Source: a virus. Taken from it: a stretch of DNA of 37,430 bases. Both the position numbers and the translations under genes were made by a program. Below, in pieces: positions 7,869 through 16,084 of this stretch. Under the pieces are notes generated by a model, which ran no database searches, was not told the DNA's origin, and saw nothing but the letters and a program-made list of their open reading frames with translations. The stretch is from positions 1 through 37,430 of IMG/VR virus record IMGVR_UViG_3300017613_000256. One strand, 5' to 3'. Numbering within the stretch: the first letter of the stretch is position 1; each line of letters opens with the position of its first letter.

Positions 7869-8317
7869 TTAATCACCGTCTTGATATACTTGCCAAAGAC
7901 CTTGAGCACTTCTGGTCTTATCTGTGACTCTGTTGGCAAGATTCTTCTCTCTGGAATGTGACCCAACCCCTCATGATGAATTTCTGAATAGGGCACACCA
8001 GATTGAACCTTGGCAAATTTAGAAGTCCATTGGTGTTTCCATCTGCTTCTCAACTGCCCTGTGTCCTGCAAGATCTTTGCACCAGCACCTTTCTTTCTTC
8101 TCTGTGCAATTGTTGCAGGAGCAAGGGCTTTCCAACCTCTGCCACTATGAGCCAATTTCCCCTGTTGCTGAAAGTTCTTTTGAATCCACCTGTCAAGCAC
8201 AACAACAATTTGGGCATTGAGCTTTCTCCTGTCTGAAATGCCACCTTTCATTTTTTTCAAACGTCTTTGGAGTGCTCTGACACCCTTGACACTCATGAAA
8301 ACAGGAACTGCCATCAA
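7865..8317 (-). CDS. Virion morphogenesis protein, Mu gpG-like
   Basis: A 150-residue basic protein with the signature of the phage virion morphogenesis (gpG-like) family: GKLAHSGRGWKALAPATIAQ near 65-85, then a run of basic residues, ILQDTGQLRSRW (about 96-107), then VPYSEIHHEGLGHIPERRILP (about 119-139). The family acts at the head-tail interface or in tail completion. Start choice: the double Met at the 5-prime end sits at a 4-base overlap with the upstream DUF1320 gene. No deviation from family length is apparent. Confidence 0.8.
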   Translation of the reverse strand: MMAVPVFMSVKGVRALQRRLKKMKGGISDRRKLNAQIVVVLDRWIQKNFQQQGKLAHSGRGWKALAPATIAQRRKKGAGAKILQDTGQLRSRWKHQWTSKFAKVQSGVPYSEIHHEGLGHIPERRILPTESQIRPEVLKVFGKYIKTVIK

Positions 8318-8772
8318 CTTCTCTCACTTTCAAGCTCATCAATCAGGGATGAATCAACTGCTGTGTAAGGGCTTTCTGCATCAAGCATAGAATGGACAGG
8401 GTGAAAATCCATTAGTGGTGACCAAATAACCTGATCAGCACCAGATGGGATAATTGTTTCAGACCCTGTGAAAATATACTCTTTGCCCTCTTTTAAATCC
8501 TCAATTCTGCCAATTATAGCATCATGGATCTTGACTGCTTTGTCTGGATCTCTTGTGAGCATTGCCCTGTAATATGTGAGCTCAATTGTGAGATCTTTGA
8601 TTGTTGGATATGCAACAGGGAATGGCACATCAAAATGGCTTGCAAGTCTGCTGTTGAGCTCCACCTCTGCATAGTGAATCAGGTCACTTGAAACCTCAAT
8701 TTCAGTTTTACCCCAAGATTTGATGACTGCATATCTGGTTGTCACTTCTTTGAATGTGGCATAAGTTGTCAT
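8314..8772 (-). CDS. Head-tail connector, DUF1320-like (Mu gp36 class)
   Basis: A 152-residue protein beginning TTYATFKEVTTRYAVIKSW with helices SSDLIHYAEVELNSRLAS and IKDLTIELTYYRAMLT. This is the pattern of DUF1320 adaptor proteins, a DNA-packaging connector fold that docks below the portal. The C-terminal 50 residues (after GSETIIPSG) are less typical. It is followed by the gpG- and gp37-like genes, giving the Mu-like order 36-G-37. A CATAGGAGTTATC site precedes the ATG. Confidence 0.75.
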   Translation of the reverse strand: MTTYATFKEVTTRYAVIKSWGKTEIEVSSDLIHYAEVELNSRLASHFDVPFPVAYPTIKDLTIELTYYRAMLTRDPDKAVKIHDAIIGRIEDLKEGKEYIFTGSETIIPSGADQVIWSPLMDFHPVHSMLDAESPYTAVDSSLIDELESERS

Positions 8773-8780
8773 GATAACTC

Positions 8781-9089
8781 CTATGTGTAAGTTCTTTCAC
8801 CATTCCTGAAAAGACCATGAACTGTGAAAATTGCAACCTCTCCCCTGCCTGTCCACCCTGTGAGTGTCAGACCAGACTGCAATCTATAATCACCCTCTTG
8901 ATCAAAATCATCTGCAATGATTGTGTAAGTCAGATAGTCTGTGCCATAGATGGTTGGTGTCCATTCCACCTCTGTTCCATCTGGCTTTTGCACATACAGT
9001 TTCAGGGCTGTTGCTCCTGTTATGATCTGACCACAGTTGACCCTGATCTCTGTGCCAACATCACCAACATAATATTTCTCATCTGCCAT
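8781..9089 (-). CDS. Small beta-rich phage structural protein
   Basis: A 102-residue protein with a clear beta-sandwich pattern: YYVGDVGTEIRVNCGQ, ALKLYVQKPDGTEVEWTPTI, YLTYTI, GDYRLQSGLTL, GRGEVAIFTVHGLF. The 'KPDGTEVEW' core is shared by many short virion proteins near connector or baseplate genes, and resembles the N-terminal domain of upper-baseplate (BppU-type) proteins. Its ATG overlaps the stop of the LDS-repeat gene (TAATG). It could attach the repeat protein to the particle. Assignment is by fold-like pattern and context only. Confidence 0.55.
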   Translation of the reverse strand: MADEKYYVGDVGTEIRVNCGQIITGATALKLYVQKPDGTEVEWTPTIYGTDYLTYTIIADDFDQEGDYRLQSGLTLTGWTGRGEVAIFTVHGLFRNGERTYT

Positions 9090-9262
9090 TAGACCACCTC
9101 CAAATCAATTACAGAGTCTATATTTAAAATTGGGTTTATATGTGAATCTAAACTCAATAAAGGTTCAATATTTGAATCAAGAGCAATCTGCACATTTATG
9201 TGTGAGTCAAGCTCAATGATTGTGCTTATGTATGAGTCAAGGTGCAATTCATCTATTGCCAT
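9089..9262 (-). CDS. Decapeptide-repeat protein (xLDSxIxxxx repeats)
   Basis: 57 residues made almost entirely of five 10-residue repeats with LDS at fixed positions: LDSYISTIIE, LDSHINVQIA, LDSNIEPLLS, LDSHINPILN, IDSVIDLEVV. The spacing is exact. Such regular short repeats usually fold as stacked beta-structure or a fibre. The chosen ATG has no ribosome site and lies 10 bases inside the upstream gene, whose last residues carry the same repeat in another frame. It may be made by re-initiation or as a frameshifted tail of the upstream protein. Length and frame arrangement are odd enough that sequencing error is also possible. Confidence 0.55.
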   Translation of the reverse strand: MAIDELHLDSYISTIIELDSHINVQIALDSNIEPLLSLDSHINPILNIDSVIDLEVV

Positions 9263-10296
9263 AGTATTGAATCCAAACTTAATAAAGGGTTGATGTATGA
9301 GCTCAACCTCAAAACCTCTGCTCTTGGTTCTGTGTAAACAAAATGACCCATGACCCCAATTTGTTGAACTGCGTTTTGCTTCCAATATTCATAAACTTGT
9401 TGATCAGTCAAATTCACAAGCACATGGAGAGTTGTGGTTGGAATAAATAAAATTGTTGGTGCAGAACCCTCATCATTTCTTGCCCATCCCTGAAAGCCCG
9501 GTCCTGATGTATAAGTGTTCCTCAACCTTAAAAGTGCAATTTCTGCATCAGGGTCTGTGTCACCTGTCAGATCATCATCTGTCCATGCACCAAGCACAGG
9601 TGCACTTCTGATTGGTGGATCAACATGGGCTGTCCAATCCCTCTTGAAATATCCTATTTCATAAAACCAAGATTGAAAAACAGGGCTTTTTCCTCCTGAC
9701 TTTGATGGATAAAATTCATATCTGTCCTCACTATCAACCCCAACAATTCCAAATGTGCTGTTTCTTGCAATATTATTAGGATGCCAATTGTTTGTGCTCC
9801 CAAAGTTCCTGTATCCCCAATCCCCTGCATTATCCCATTCAATCCAGAGGAGAGCTCCAACAGCATTTCCAGCATTTGCTCCCAATATTCCAGTAATATC
9901 TCTTGTTACCCATTGATTGCCAAGCCCTGTAAATGCTTGCTCTGCATCAGCATTTGCAATGAAAGCATCACCTCCAAATTCTGCATGAATATAAAATGTG
10001 TTGCTTGCATCTATGGAAAAGAGCTCAACTTCATTTGAAGCATTAAGGGCAACAGGCACTTGTCTGGTCATATCACCAAGCAACTTTGCCTTTGTTCTTG
10101 TGTCTGAAATACCACTCCCAACAGGTCTGACAGCATTCACCTTGCTGTTGGCAGATGTATTTTTGATCTGAATGACAACTGCTTTTGGATCATCATGGTT
10201 CAAGAAAGGTGTCAGGTCAATTGTTTCCCATGTCTGATTTTTGAGCATCCCTGTGATTTCAACAAGCTCATTATTTGCCAGAATGGTTTTTGACAT
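9253..10296 (-). CDS. Beta-rich virion surface or fibre-like protein ending in LDS repeats
   Basis: 347 residues, mostly strand and turn: Asn, Gly, Thr, Trp and Tyr are frequent and there are no long helices. It begins MSKTILANNELVEITGMLKN, has Trp-rich loops at about 160-185 (WIEWDNAGDWGYRNFG) and ends RLSSYINPLLSLDSILWQ, which is one and a half copies of the decapeptide repeat that continues in the next, out-of-frame gene. It starts inside the acyl carrier protein gene with a 26-base overlap. It could be a head fibre or decoration, or an acceptor for the modifying enzymes encoded upstream. No database family was recognised. Confidence 0.5.
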   Translation of the reverse strand: MSKTILANNELVEITGMLKNQTWETIDLTPFLNHDDPKAVVIQIKNTSANSKVNAVRPVGSGISDTRTKAKLLGDMTRQVPVALNASNEVELFSIDASNTFYIHAEFGGDAFIANADAEQAFTGLGNQWVTRDITGILGANAGNAVGALLWIEWDNAGDWGYRNFGSTNNWHPNNIARNSTFGIVGVDSEDRYEFYPSKSGGKSPVFQSWFYEIGYFKRDWTAHVDPPIRSAPVLGAWTDDDLTGDTDPDAEIALLRLRNTYTSGPGFQGWARNDEGSAPTILFIPTTTLHVLVNLTDQQVYEYWKQNAVQQIGVMGHFVYTEPRAEVLRLSSYINPLLSLDSILWQ

Positions 10297-10519
10297 GGCT
10301 CACAATATCCTCAATGGTGTCAATCGTCTTTACAAGCTCAACAACCTCCTCCTCTGTTCCAACAATATTGAACTCATTTGCCACACCAACAATCACCATC
10401 AACAATCCAAGACTGTCAATTCCAATATCTTCAAACCTTGACTCTGGCTTGAAATACTCAAAATCCTTTTCCAGAACCTTGGCAATTATTTCACAGACTA
10501 TCTCAAGCAGATCTTTCAT
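10271..10519 (-). CDS. Acyl carrier protein
   Basis: The start chosen gives 82 residues, the normal ACP length. The central motif EDIGIDSLGLLMVIV contains the DSL tripeptide whose Ser receives the 4'-phosphopantetheine arm, at about residue 37. Helix 1 (LLEIVCEIIAKVLE), helix 2 after DSL and a C-terminal helix (TIEDIVSHVKNH) follow the four-helix ACP plan, and the protein is acidic. It would carry an acyl or amino-acyl group as a thioester. It shares an operon with a FabG-like reductase and a glycosyltransferase fusion; no ketosynthase, acyltransferase or PPTase is visible, so a host holo-ACP synthase would have to activate it. Confidence 0.85.
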   Translation of the reverse strand: MKDLLEIVCEIIAKVLEKDFEYFKPESRFEDIGIDSLGLLMVIVGVANEFNIVGTEEEVVELVKTIDTIEDIVSHVKNHSGK

Positions 10520-10730
10520 GAATCTTTTTCCCAACTTCCAAATTCTTCTTGAGGTTATACACCCCAAAAACAGACCTTGCCCTTTCCAAAACTGTGTCTG
10601 CTTCTTTTGATGCCCTCTCAAGATGTGTAATGGCTTTGATTGCAATGAACACATGGGCAAACTGATCTTTCTCACTCATTGCCCTGAAATCATTTAATGA
10701 TATGTTACTCCCCAAGTCCTCCTGTGCCAT
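10503..10730 (-). CDS. Small helical protein of unknown function
   Basis: 75 residues starting MAQEDLGSNISLNDF after an excellent GGTGGAGGG site. The rest is one or two long amphipathic helices (FAHVFIAIKAITHLERASKEAD; TVLERARSVFGVYNLKKN). It overlaps the C-terminus of the upstream 222-residue gene by 26 bases and the ACP by 17 bases. No family was recognised. Tight overlap with ACP suggests the two may work as partners, but this is inference. Confidence 0.55.
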   Translation of the reverse strand: MAQEDLGSNISLNDFRAMSEKDQFAHVFIAIKAITHLERASKEADTVLERARSVFGVYNLKKNLEVGKKIHERSA

Positions 10731-11373
10731 CCCTCCACCTTTCAAATTGTGCCCTCTCCCTTGCTGTCACTTCAATGTCCAGATAAGGCAGGTCAAAGGC
10801 TTCTGCTTCTGCATCCAATTCAACCCATGACCCATCTCTGATATTCCAATCTCTTTTCAATGTTGGAACATGCTTCTGGTTGTAAAAATCAATGAGCTCA
10901 AAAAACACCCTCAATGTCTGGATTGCAGAGAGCTCATTTTCCTTTGGGCAGAGGGTCATGTTGTATGGTGATCTTAACCTGTCAGGAAATATCTGCCTTT
11001 CAATCTTCAATGACTTCCAAGAGAAATGCTCCCTGTCTTTCTTTGGCAAAAGCTCTGCTCCCAAACCCAACTCAACCATCTTAAAATCATACCAGCTTAT
11101 ACCTTTGCCAATTGCCAGACCCCTTTCCCAAATGTAATCAGTTATATTAATTTTTTTCAGATAGTAATTATCTTTTGCAAGCCCATAAAGATTCTTTGCT
11201 TCATGGAGAATCTTTTTGAATATGTCAAGATCACCATCTTTCAAATGTTTGCTTGCAAGATATTTGTCATAAAAAATTATGGCTTGGGCTTGAAAATCAT
11301 CATTTGAAATGATGCCTGTTTTGTATTCTTTCCACTTATTATCCAGAGCCTTTGCATATTCAGCCTTGTTCAT
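10705..11373 (-). CDS. Unknown 222-residue protein of the ACP/reductase cassette
   Basis: Starts with ATG after GGAGATACAGG and overlaps the reductase stop by 4 bases. The N-terminal half is charged and helical (AKALDNKWKEYKTG; FKKILHEAKNLYGLAKDNYYLKK). The C-terminal half has a TLCPKENELSAIQTLRVFFELIDFYN segment and an acidic end. No nucleotide-binding, membrane or catalytic motif was identified. It could be a scaffold or an enzyme of a family not recognised here. Its fixed place between reductase and ACP suggests a shared pathway. Confidence 0.55.
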   Translation of the reverse strand: MNKAEYAKALDNKWKEYKTGIISNDDFQAQAIIFYDKYLASKHLKDGDLDIFKKILHEAKNLYGLAKDNYYLKKINITDYIWERGLAIGKGISWYDFKMVELGLGAELLPKKDREHFSWKSLKIERQIFPDRLRSPYNMTLCPKENELSAIQTLRVFFELIDFYNQKHVPTLKRDWNIRDGSWVELDAEAEAFDLPYLDIEVTARERAQFERWRDGTGGLGE

Positions 11374-12044
11374 CCTGTATCTCCACCAAGACCACCATCA
11401 ATCCTGATAATATCACCTGTGATATATAGGGATTTATCAGATGCCAGAAAATAAACCATTTCTGCAACATCAGATGGCTTTCCTGCCTTGTTCATGGGCA
11501 CAAAGCACTTGATCCTTTCTTGGCTTGCTGTCAGATCCAGCTTGTCCTTTGTCATGTCAGTTTCTATCAGACCCGGGGCAACAGCATTGACTCTTATATT
11601 AAGCCTTGCAAGTTCTCTTGAGAGTGCCCTTGTAAAGCCCAACAGCCCTGCTTTTGATGCACAATAGTTGGCTTGACCCACCATGCCCATGATGGCGGCT
11701 GTTGATGAAATATTGATGATGCTCCCTCCTGCTTTCATCATGGAGAACAGGACAGCCTTTGTCATGTTGAAAGCACCATTGAGATTAATGTCAATGACAC
11801 TATGCCATTCTGCTGGTGTCATTAATAAAAATGGCTTGTTTGCTGTCACTCCTGCATTGTTCACCAAGCAATTGATTGCTCCATATTTTTCAATTGTTTC
11901 CTTTGCAACACTCTTGCACATCTCAAAATCTCTCACATCTTCTTTGCTTGATGTGATCCTGACATTCCAGCCATTGCTTTTGAATGTTTCAGCACATGCT
12001 TTCCCTATTCCCCTGTTGCCACCTGTAATGATCACAGTTTTCAA
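11370..12044 (-). CDS. Short-chain dehydrogenase/reductase, FabG-like
   Basis: A 224-residue classical SDR. The N-terminal TGGNRGIG (residues about 7-14) is the dinucleotide-binding turn, NNAG is at about 64-67, the ISS motif near 116 supplies the catalytic Ser region, and YCASK at about 129-133 holds the Tyr-x-x-x-Lys pair. PGLIETDM and the final TGDIIRIDGG are typical of 3-oxoacyl-ACP reductases. It would reduce a keto group with NADPH; with the ACP two genes downstream an ACP-bound substrate is plausible. A sugar or other alcohol substrate cannot be excluded. It overlaps both neighbours by 4 bases. At 224 residues it is slightly shorter than bacterial FabG. Confidence 0.85.
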   Translation of the reverse strand: MKTVIITGGNRGIGKACAETFKSNGWNVRITSSKEDVRDFEMCKSVAKETIEKYGAINCLVNNAGVTANKPFLLMTPAEWHSVIDINLNGAFNMTKAVLFSMMKAGGSIINISSTAAIMGMVGQANYCASKAGLLGFTRALSRELARLNIRVNAVAPGLIETDMTKDKLDLTASQERIKCFVPMNKAGKPSDVAEMVYFLASDKSLYITGDIIRIDGGLGGDTG

Positions 12045-14881
12045 AAGTATTTCTCTCCATAAATCCTTGTGGTTTCTTCTGTCAGGTGATCCATCAAGCC
12101 CTTTATGTCCTCCCTGCTTGCAAACATGCCCACCATTGGCTGTTTTGCAATTGAGCTCTTGTGCCCATTGGTCTGTGCTTTCAAGTCAACTGAAAACTCA
12201 ATGCCACCTCCAAGCACATTGACTGCTTCTGAATAATAGTGCAATGACTCTGAAATGAATCTTGAGTTGCCCTCCTCAAGCAATTCCCTCCACAGATTTA
12301 TAATGGTTTGGGCATACTTCTGCACATCAACTGTGATCAGTCCACCATTTGATTCAAGGGTGTATTTCACAAGATGAGCCAGATCCCTCAACCAGAGAAA
12401 CCTGCCAAGTTTCCTGTCAGGGTGTTCTTTCCTGTCTTTCTGCATGAGTGGAAAGTTCCTCTCAAACCTTTTTCTCCTGATGGTTTCTGTTGCATATCCT
12501 GTGTGCATGATGGCAATGTCCTGAATGATGATGATCTTTCCACACCCCTCATTGTATGTCGTTTCAGGGTGCTCATGAATCATGCCATAAAACTTGACTC
12601 CCCTGTGATTTCTGAACAGCCTGACAGGATAATCTGTTTTGAATAATGCAGGTGGGTCAACCCCATAATGGTGCTGTTTGACAGCATATCCATTATAGCA
12701 GTTGGATCTTAAATATTTTGGGAGGTTCTCAACCTGCTCAAGTGTTTCATCAGAATCAATCCACAGAATCCAATCCATCTTGGCTTTTGCAATGGTGTAA
12801 TTCCTTGCAACAGCAAACCCAACTTTGAGAGGTGATGGGATGCTGAATGTGTGAGCTCCAAATTGCTCACACACACTCTTGGTTTCATCTGTGGTGGTTT
12901 CATCAATTCCCACAATGATTTCATCAGCAACCTTGCCAACTCCCTTGAGTGTTTTCCCAATTGTTAGTTCTGAATCTTTCGCAATGATGCACACAGAAAG
13001 GGTTTCCTGTGGTGCTTGAGATCTCAACTTTCTTTCATAGTCAATTTGATCAATGTCCTTTTCAGAGTTTTTGAATGTCACAAAGAAGTGACCAAGACCA
13101 TCCCTGTGAGGTAATGCCAAGAGCTTGTATTCTTTTTGACTGCCAAACAGGTCAGAGAGATCCTGCCTTTCAAGGTGGTGAATGTGAGCCCTCCAACCCT
13201 TGTGCTCATCATATCCAATTGCTTCCCAAGCACCATAAGGAGTTGTTATGAGCATGACACCATCAGGTGCAAGATACTCTTTCAACTGCCTGACAAGATC
13301 TGCTGGATCTGGAACATGCTCAAGCACCTCTGCAATGATGATCATGTCAACTTTTTGGGTGAGCTCAAACTCTCCAACTGTGCTGTGAATAAACAGGTTG
13401 TCAACCAACTCATGATCTTCTTTATATTTCAAAGCCCATTCTTTTGCTGTCTGAATGTTGCTCTCATCAATATCAACCCCAAAATATCTTATATCAGGAA
13501 ATCGTTTCATCAGGTTCATGACATAATGACCATGAGCACAACCATAATCAAGGATTGAGTTGGGCTTGAACCCATCAACAAACAAGGCAGTCTGTTCAAA
13601 TCTTGGCTGTCCTGTCAGATCCTCCTCACCATAAATGACACCCCTGTTTTTTTCATATTCGTAATATTTTTGATAATGCTCCTCATAAGCACCATCATAC
13701 ATGAAGTGATAGTTTTTCCAAAGTTGCTCCTTGGCTTGCTCCTTGATGCAATAAACATCAGAGAAGTGCTCAAGGTGCTTAAACAGCCTTGTTTGATCCT
13801 GTGACTTCTCCTTGAGGATCTTTTTAAAAAGCCCATCCCATTGAAGTGCCACACTCTCCCATGACTGATTCTTTTTGAGGGCTTTGTGGTGCAGGTTCTG
13901 CCATTTGGAGGGATCTGCAAGGATCTGTTTCACAGTCTTGGTGAACAGTTTTTTGTCCACCTCACCATCTTTCAATGGCAACAGGACAGAGCCAGAATCC
14001 TTGCATGTTTCTGGAAGTGCCGCCTGTTCAAATGAAATGAATGGTGTGCCACCAGCATTTGCTTCCAGCACCATGATGCAACTTGTGTCCTCAAAGGTGG
14101 TGGGATAAACATATAACTCACACCTTGCCAGCAGTTCATAAAGTTTATGTTTGCCCAATGAGCCCATGTTGGTCACATTTGGGAGTTCTTCACACCTTGC
14201 CCACAGGTAATCATAAAAGTCTTTCATGTGCCCTGTGGTGTTCTGGTAACTGCACACATATAAATGGCAGTCTGGCAGTTCCTCCATGATGCTGTTTTCA
14301 CCCACCAACTCATTCAGACCCCTCTCTGGTCTGCCAGCAAAGCACAGAGATCCTTTCTCCCTTGAATTCTTGTCAATGTCATTGAAAGCATCATAGTCAA
14401 CACCATTCCATGTTGAAACAATGAAATCTTTGGGCACATCATAAATGTCTGCAACCTGATTCTTGTGAAACTCTGAAACTGTCAAGATCCTGTCAATGTT
14501 GATCAGGTGGGTCTGGACAATCTTTGAGTTTCTCAACAATGCAAGGTCATGCAACCACCACAGTTTCACCTTGGCATTTACAGGGTTGAGAAAGCCCATT
14601 GGATGCCTTTGAATAATCACCACATCATAAGGCACTTGCATCACAAAATGAAATGCATCACCCAAGAGATATTGCTTGGTTGCTTTGCCATGATATTCAT
14701 ATAAAACACCATCCCATGAACCCCTGTCCTTTGAGTTGGTAAACACTATGACACTATGACCCAACTTGGAAAGCTCTCTTGCCACATAATATGCTGATGA
14801 TTCAGATCCTCCAAGGCTTGCACCATTAGGGATTGACTCACCATTGAAAGGCATGCCTGTTGCATAAATAGCAATGTGCAT
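12041..14881 (-). CDS. Three-domain glycan enzyme: GT4 glycosyltransferase, class I methyltransferase, GT2 glycosyltransferase
   Basis: 946 residues. Domain 1 (about 1-360) is a GT4/GT-B glycosyltransferase: GGSESSAYYVARELSKLGH near 28, TVSEFHKNQV near 137, FAGRPERGL near 177, and an E-x7-E-like FEDTSCIMVLEANAGGTP near 265. Domain 2 (about 400-600) is a SAM methyltransferase with ILDYGCAHGHYV near 441 and IIAEVLEHVPDP near 515. Domain 3 (about 633-900) is a GT2/GT-A transferase with SVCIIAKDSELTIGKTL, GIDETTTDET, and the DxD metal motif in WIDSDET near 710. Together they could build and methylate a short glycan. The gene sits beside capsid genes, so virion or host-surface glycans are both possible targets. 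A GGGGAGAAAAT site precedes the ATG. Confidence 0.85.
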   Translation of the reverse strand: MHIAIYATGMPFNGESIPNGASLGGSESSAYYVARELSKLGHSVIVFTNSKDRGSWDGVLYEYHGKATKQYLLGDAFHFVMQVPYDVVIIQRHPMGFLNPVNAKVKLWWLHDLALLRNSKIVQTHLINIDRILTVSEFHKNQVADIYDVPKDFIVSTWNGVDYDAFNDIDKNSREKGSLCFAGRPERGLNELVGENSIMEELPDCHLYVCSYQNTTGHMKDFYDYLWARCEELPNVTNMGSLGKHKLYELLARCELYVYPTTFEDTSCIMVLEANAGGTPFISFEQAALPETCKDSGSVLLPLKDGEVDKKLFTKTVKQILADPSKWQNLHHKALKKNQSWESVALQWDGLFKKILKEKSQDQTRLFKHLEHFSDVYCIKEQAKEQLWKNYHFMYDGAYEEHYQKYYEYEKNRGVIYGEEDLTGQPRFEQTALFVDGFKPNSILDYGCAHGHYVMNLMKRFPDIRYFGVDIDESNIQTAKEWALKYKEDHELVDNLFIHSTVGEFELTQKVDMIIIAEVLEHVPDPADLVRQLKEYLAPDGVMLITTPYGAWEAIGYDEHKGWRAHIHHLERQDLSDLFGSQKEYKLLALPHRDGLGHFFVTFKNSEKDIDQIDYERKLRSQAPQETLSVCIIAKDSELTIGKTLKGVGKVADEIIVGIDETTTDETKSVCEQFGAHTFSIPSPLKVGFAVARNYTIAKAKMDWILWIDSDETLEQVENLPKYLRSNCYNGYAVKQHHYGVDPPALFKTDYPVRLFRNHRGVKFYGMIHEHPETTYNEGCGKIIIIQDIAIMHTGYATETIRRKRFERNFPLMQKDRKEHPDRKLGRFLWLRDLAHLVKYTLESNGGLITVDVQKYAQTIINLWRELLEEGNSRFISESLHYYSEAVNVLGGGIEFSVDLKAQTNGHKSSIAKQPMVGMFASREDIKGLMDHLTEETTRIYGEKYF

Positions 14882-14895
14882 ATTTTCTCCCCTTT

Positions 14896-15048
14896 TTATT
14901 TCGCAGGTTTTGTCATTCTTTCAGCAGATGTTTCTTTCTTATTCTCTGCCTTTTTCTTTTTTGGTTTGGGTGGTGTTTCACCCCTCCTTATCAGATCCTC
15001 CTTGGTGGGCTTAATCTTGCCCTCATTGATCAGATCATCTCTTAACAT
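14896..15048 (-). CDS. Small Lys-rich protein
   Basis: 50 residues from an ATG with an AAAGGAGAAACC site; a longer reading from 15081 has no site. The sequence starts MLRDDLINEGKIKPTKEDLIRRG and ends in a Lys/Glu-rich tail with PPKPKKKK. Short basic proteins of this kind often follow capsid genes and may contact DNA or the shell. No family was recognised. Confidence 0.6.
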   Translation of the reverse strand: MLRDDLINEGKIKPTKEDLIRRGETPPKPKKKKAENKKETSAERMTKPAK

Positions 15049-15108
15049 GGTTTCTCCTTTTGAAAGGGAGGGCTTTGACACCCTCCCTGTCTGTTAAAGG
15101 GTTTCAGA

Positions 15109-16071
15109 TTAAACAGAGGTGACATTGGTGATCAGGAATGAGAGAGGTGCTGATGTGACTTTCTCATCCTGATAGTAACCAATTTCAACCTCCTCTGACT
15201 TTTTCTTGCTGTCAAAGGGATGCCTTTCAACACCCATGTTTGGCAGACCCGGCTTGCTCCACCTGAATGAATACATGAATGATGGCTCATCAATGCTTGG
15301 TGCAGGTGGTGCATAGTAGGCAAGCACATTGTCAAGCCACAATGGGCTCAATGATGCACTTTGACCCTCTGGTGCTGAATTGTAATAAGCGGCACCAACC
15401 AAGAACTGATCAACTTCAAAGATTGCCTTGACCTGCTCCCTTGATGCATATCTTGGCTGTCCTTGACCAGAATCACCATAGAGGATTGCAATCACATCTG
15501 CATGTCTCCTAAAGTGCCTCCATGCAAGCTCTCCCATGATAAGCCTGTTGGGTCTGTACCCTGTCAGATCCTGCACATTGTCCAAGGCTGTCTGAACATC
15601 TGCAAGTGGGGTGCTGTTCCCTGTGGCATGATCCATCCAATCTGATATGACTGTTGAATAAGATCCCACATTTGAGCCTGATGTAACCTGCAAGCAGACT
15701 CTGGATTCCCAAGCAATTGCAACCTTGCCCTTGAGGAATCTTGCCTTGCCATCCCTCAATTCCTTGATAAATCCAGCATCCATGTTTTCCCTGTCCTCAA
15801 GGGTGAGCCCTGTTTTCAAAGCATAGTTTTTCGCAAAATATGCTTCTGAACTCACATCTTGGGAGATCAGGTTTGCTTCTGTGCCCGGGGCTCTCTTATC
15901 ATCCTCAACCCTCAAGGCATCTGCCTGACTCCAGATGGGATAAATATCACTCTGTTTGCCAACAGAAACAATTGGTGCAATCAAGTCAGCGATCATTCCC
16001 ATAGGTCTGTAACTCATTGCAACATTGCTCAAGTGTTGGTCAATATGTAAATCTCTTCCGGTTGCTCCCAT
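15109..16071 (-). CDS. Major capsid protein
   Basis: 320 residues after the strongest ribosome site of the window (AGGAGGTGATC), as expected for the most abundant virion protein. The N-terminal DQHLSNVAMSYRPMGMIAD followed by LIAPIVSVGKQSD..YPIW is characteristic of a group of HK97-fold capsid proteins associated with Mu-like head modules. The centre has a NRLIMGELAWRHFRRH segment near 175, and the C-terminal part includes YYAPPAPSIDEPSF and EVEIGYYQDE. It follows the protease and decoration genes in the order protease - decoration - capsid. Confidence 0.85.
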   Translation of the reverse strand: MGATGRDLHIDQHLSNVAMSYRPMGMIADLIAPIVSVGKQSDIYPIWSQADALRVEDDKRAPGTEANLISQDVSSEAYFAKNYALKTGLTLEDRENMDAGFIKELRDGKARFLKGKVAIAWESRVCLQVTSGSNVGSYSTVISDWMDHATGNSTPLADVQTALDNVQDLTGYRPNRLIMGELAWRHFRRHADVIAILYGDSGQGQPRYASREQVKAIFEVDQFLVGAAYYNSAPEGQSASLSPLWLDNVLAYYAPPAPSIDEPSFMYSFRWSKPGLPNMGVERHPFDSKKKSEEVEIGYYQDEKVTSAPLSFLITNVTSV

Positions 16072-16084
16072 GTTAGATCACCTC

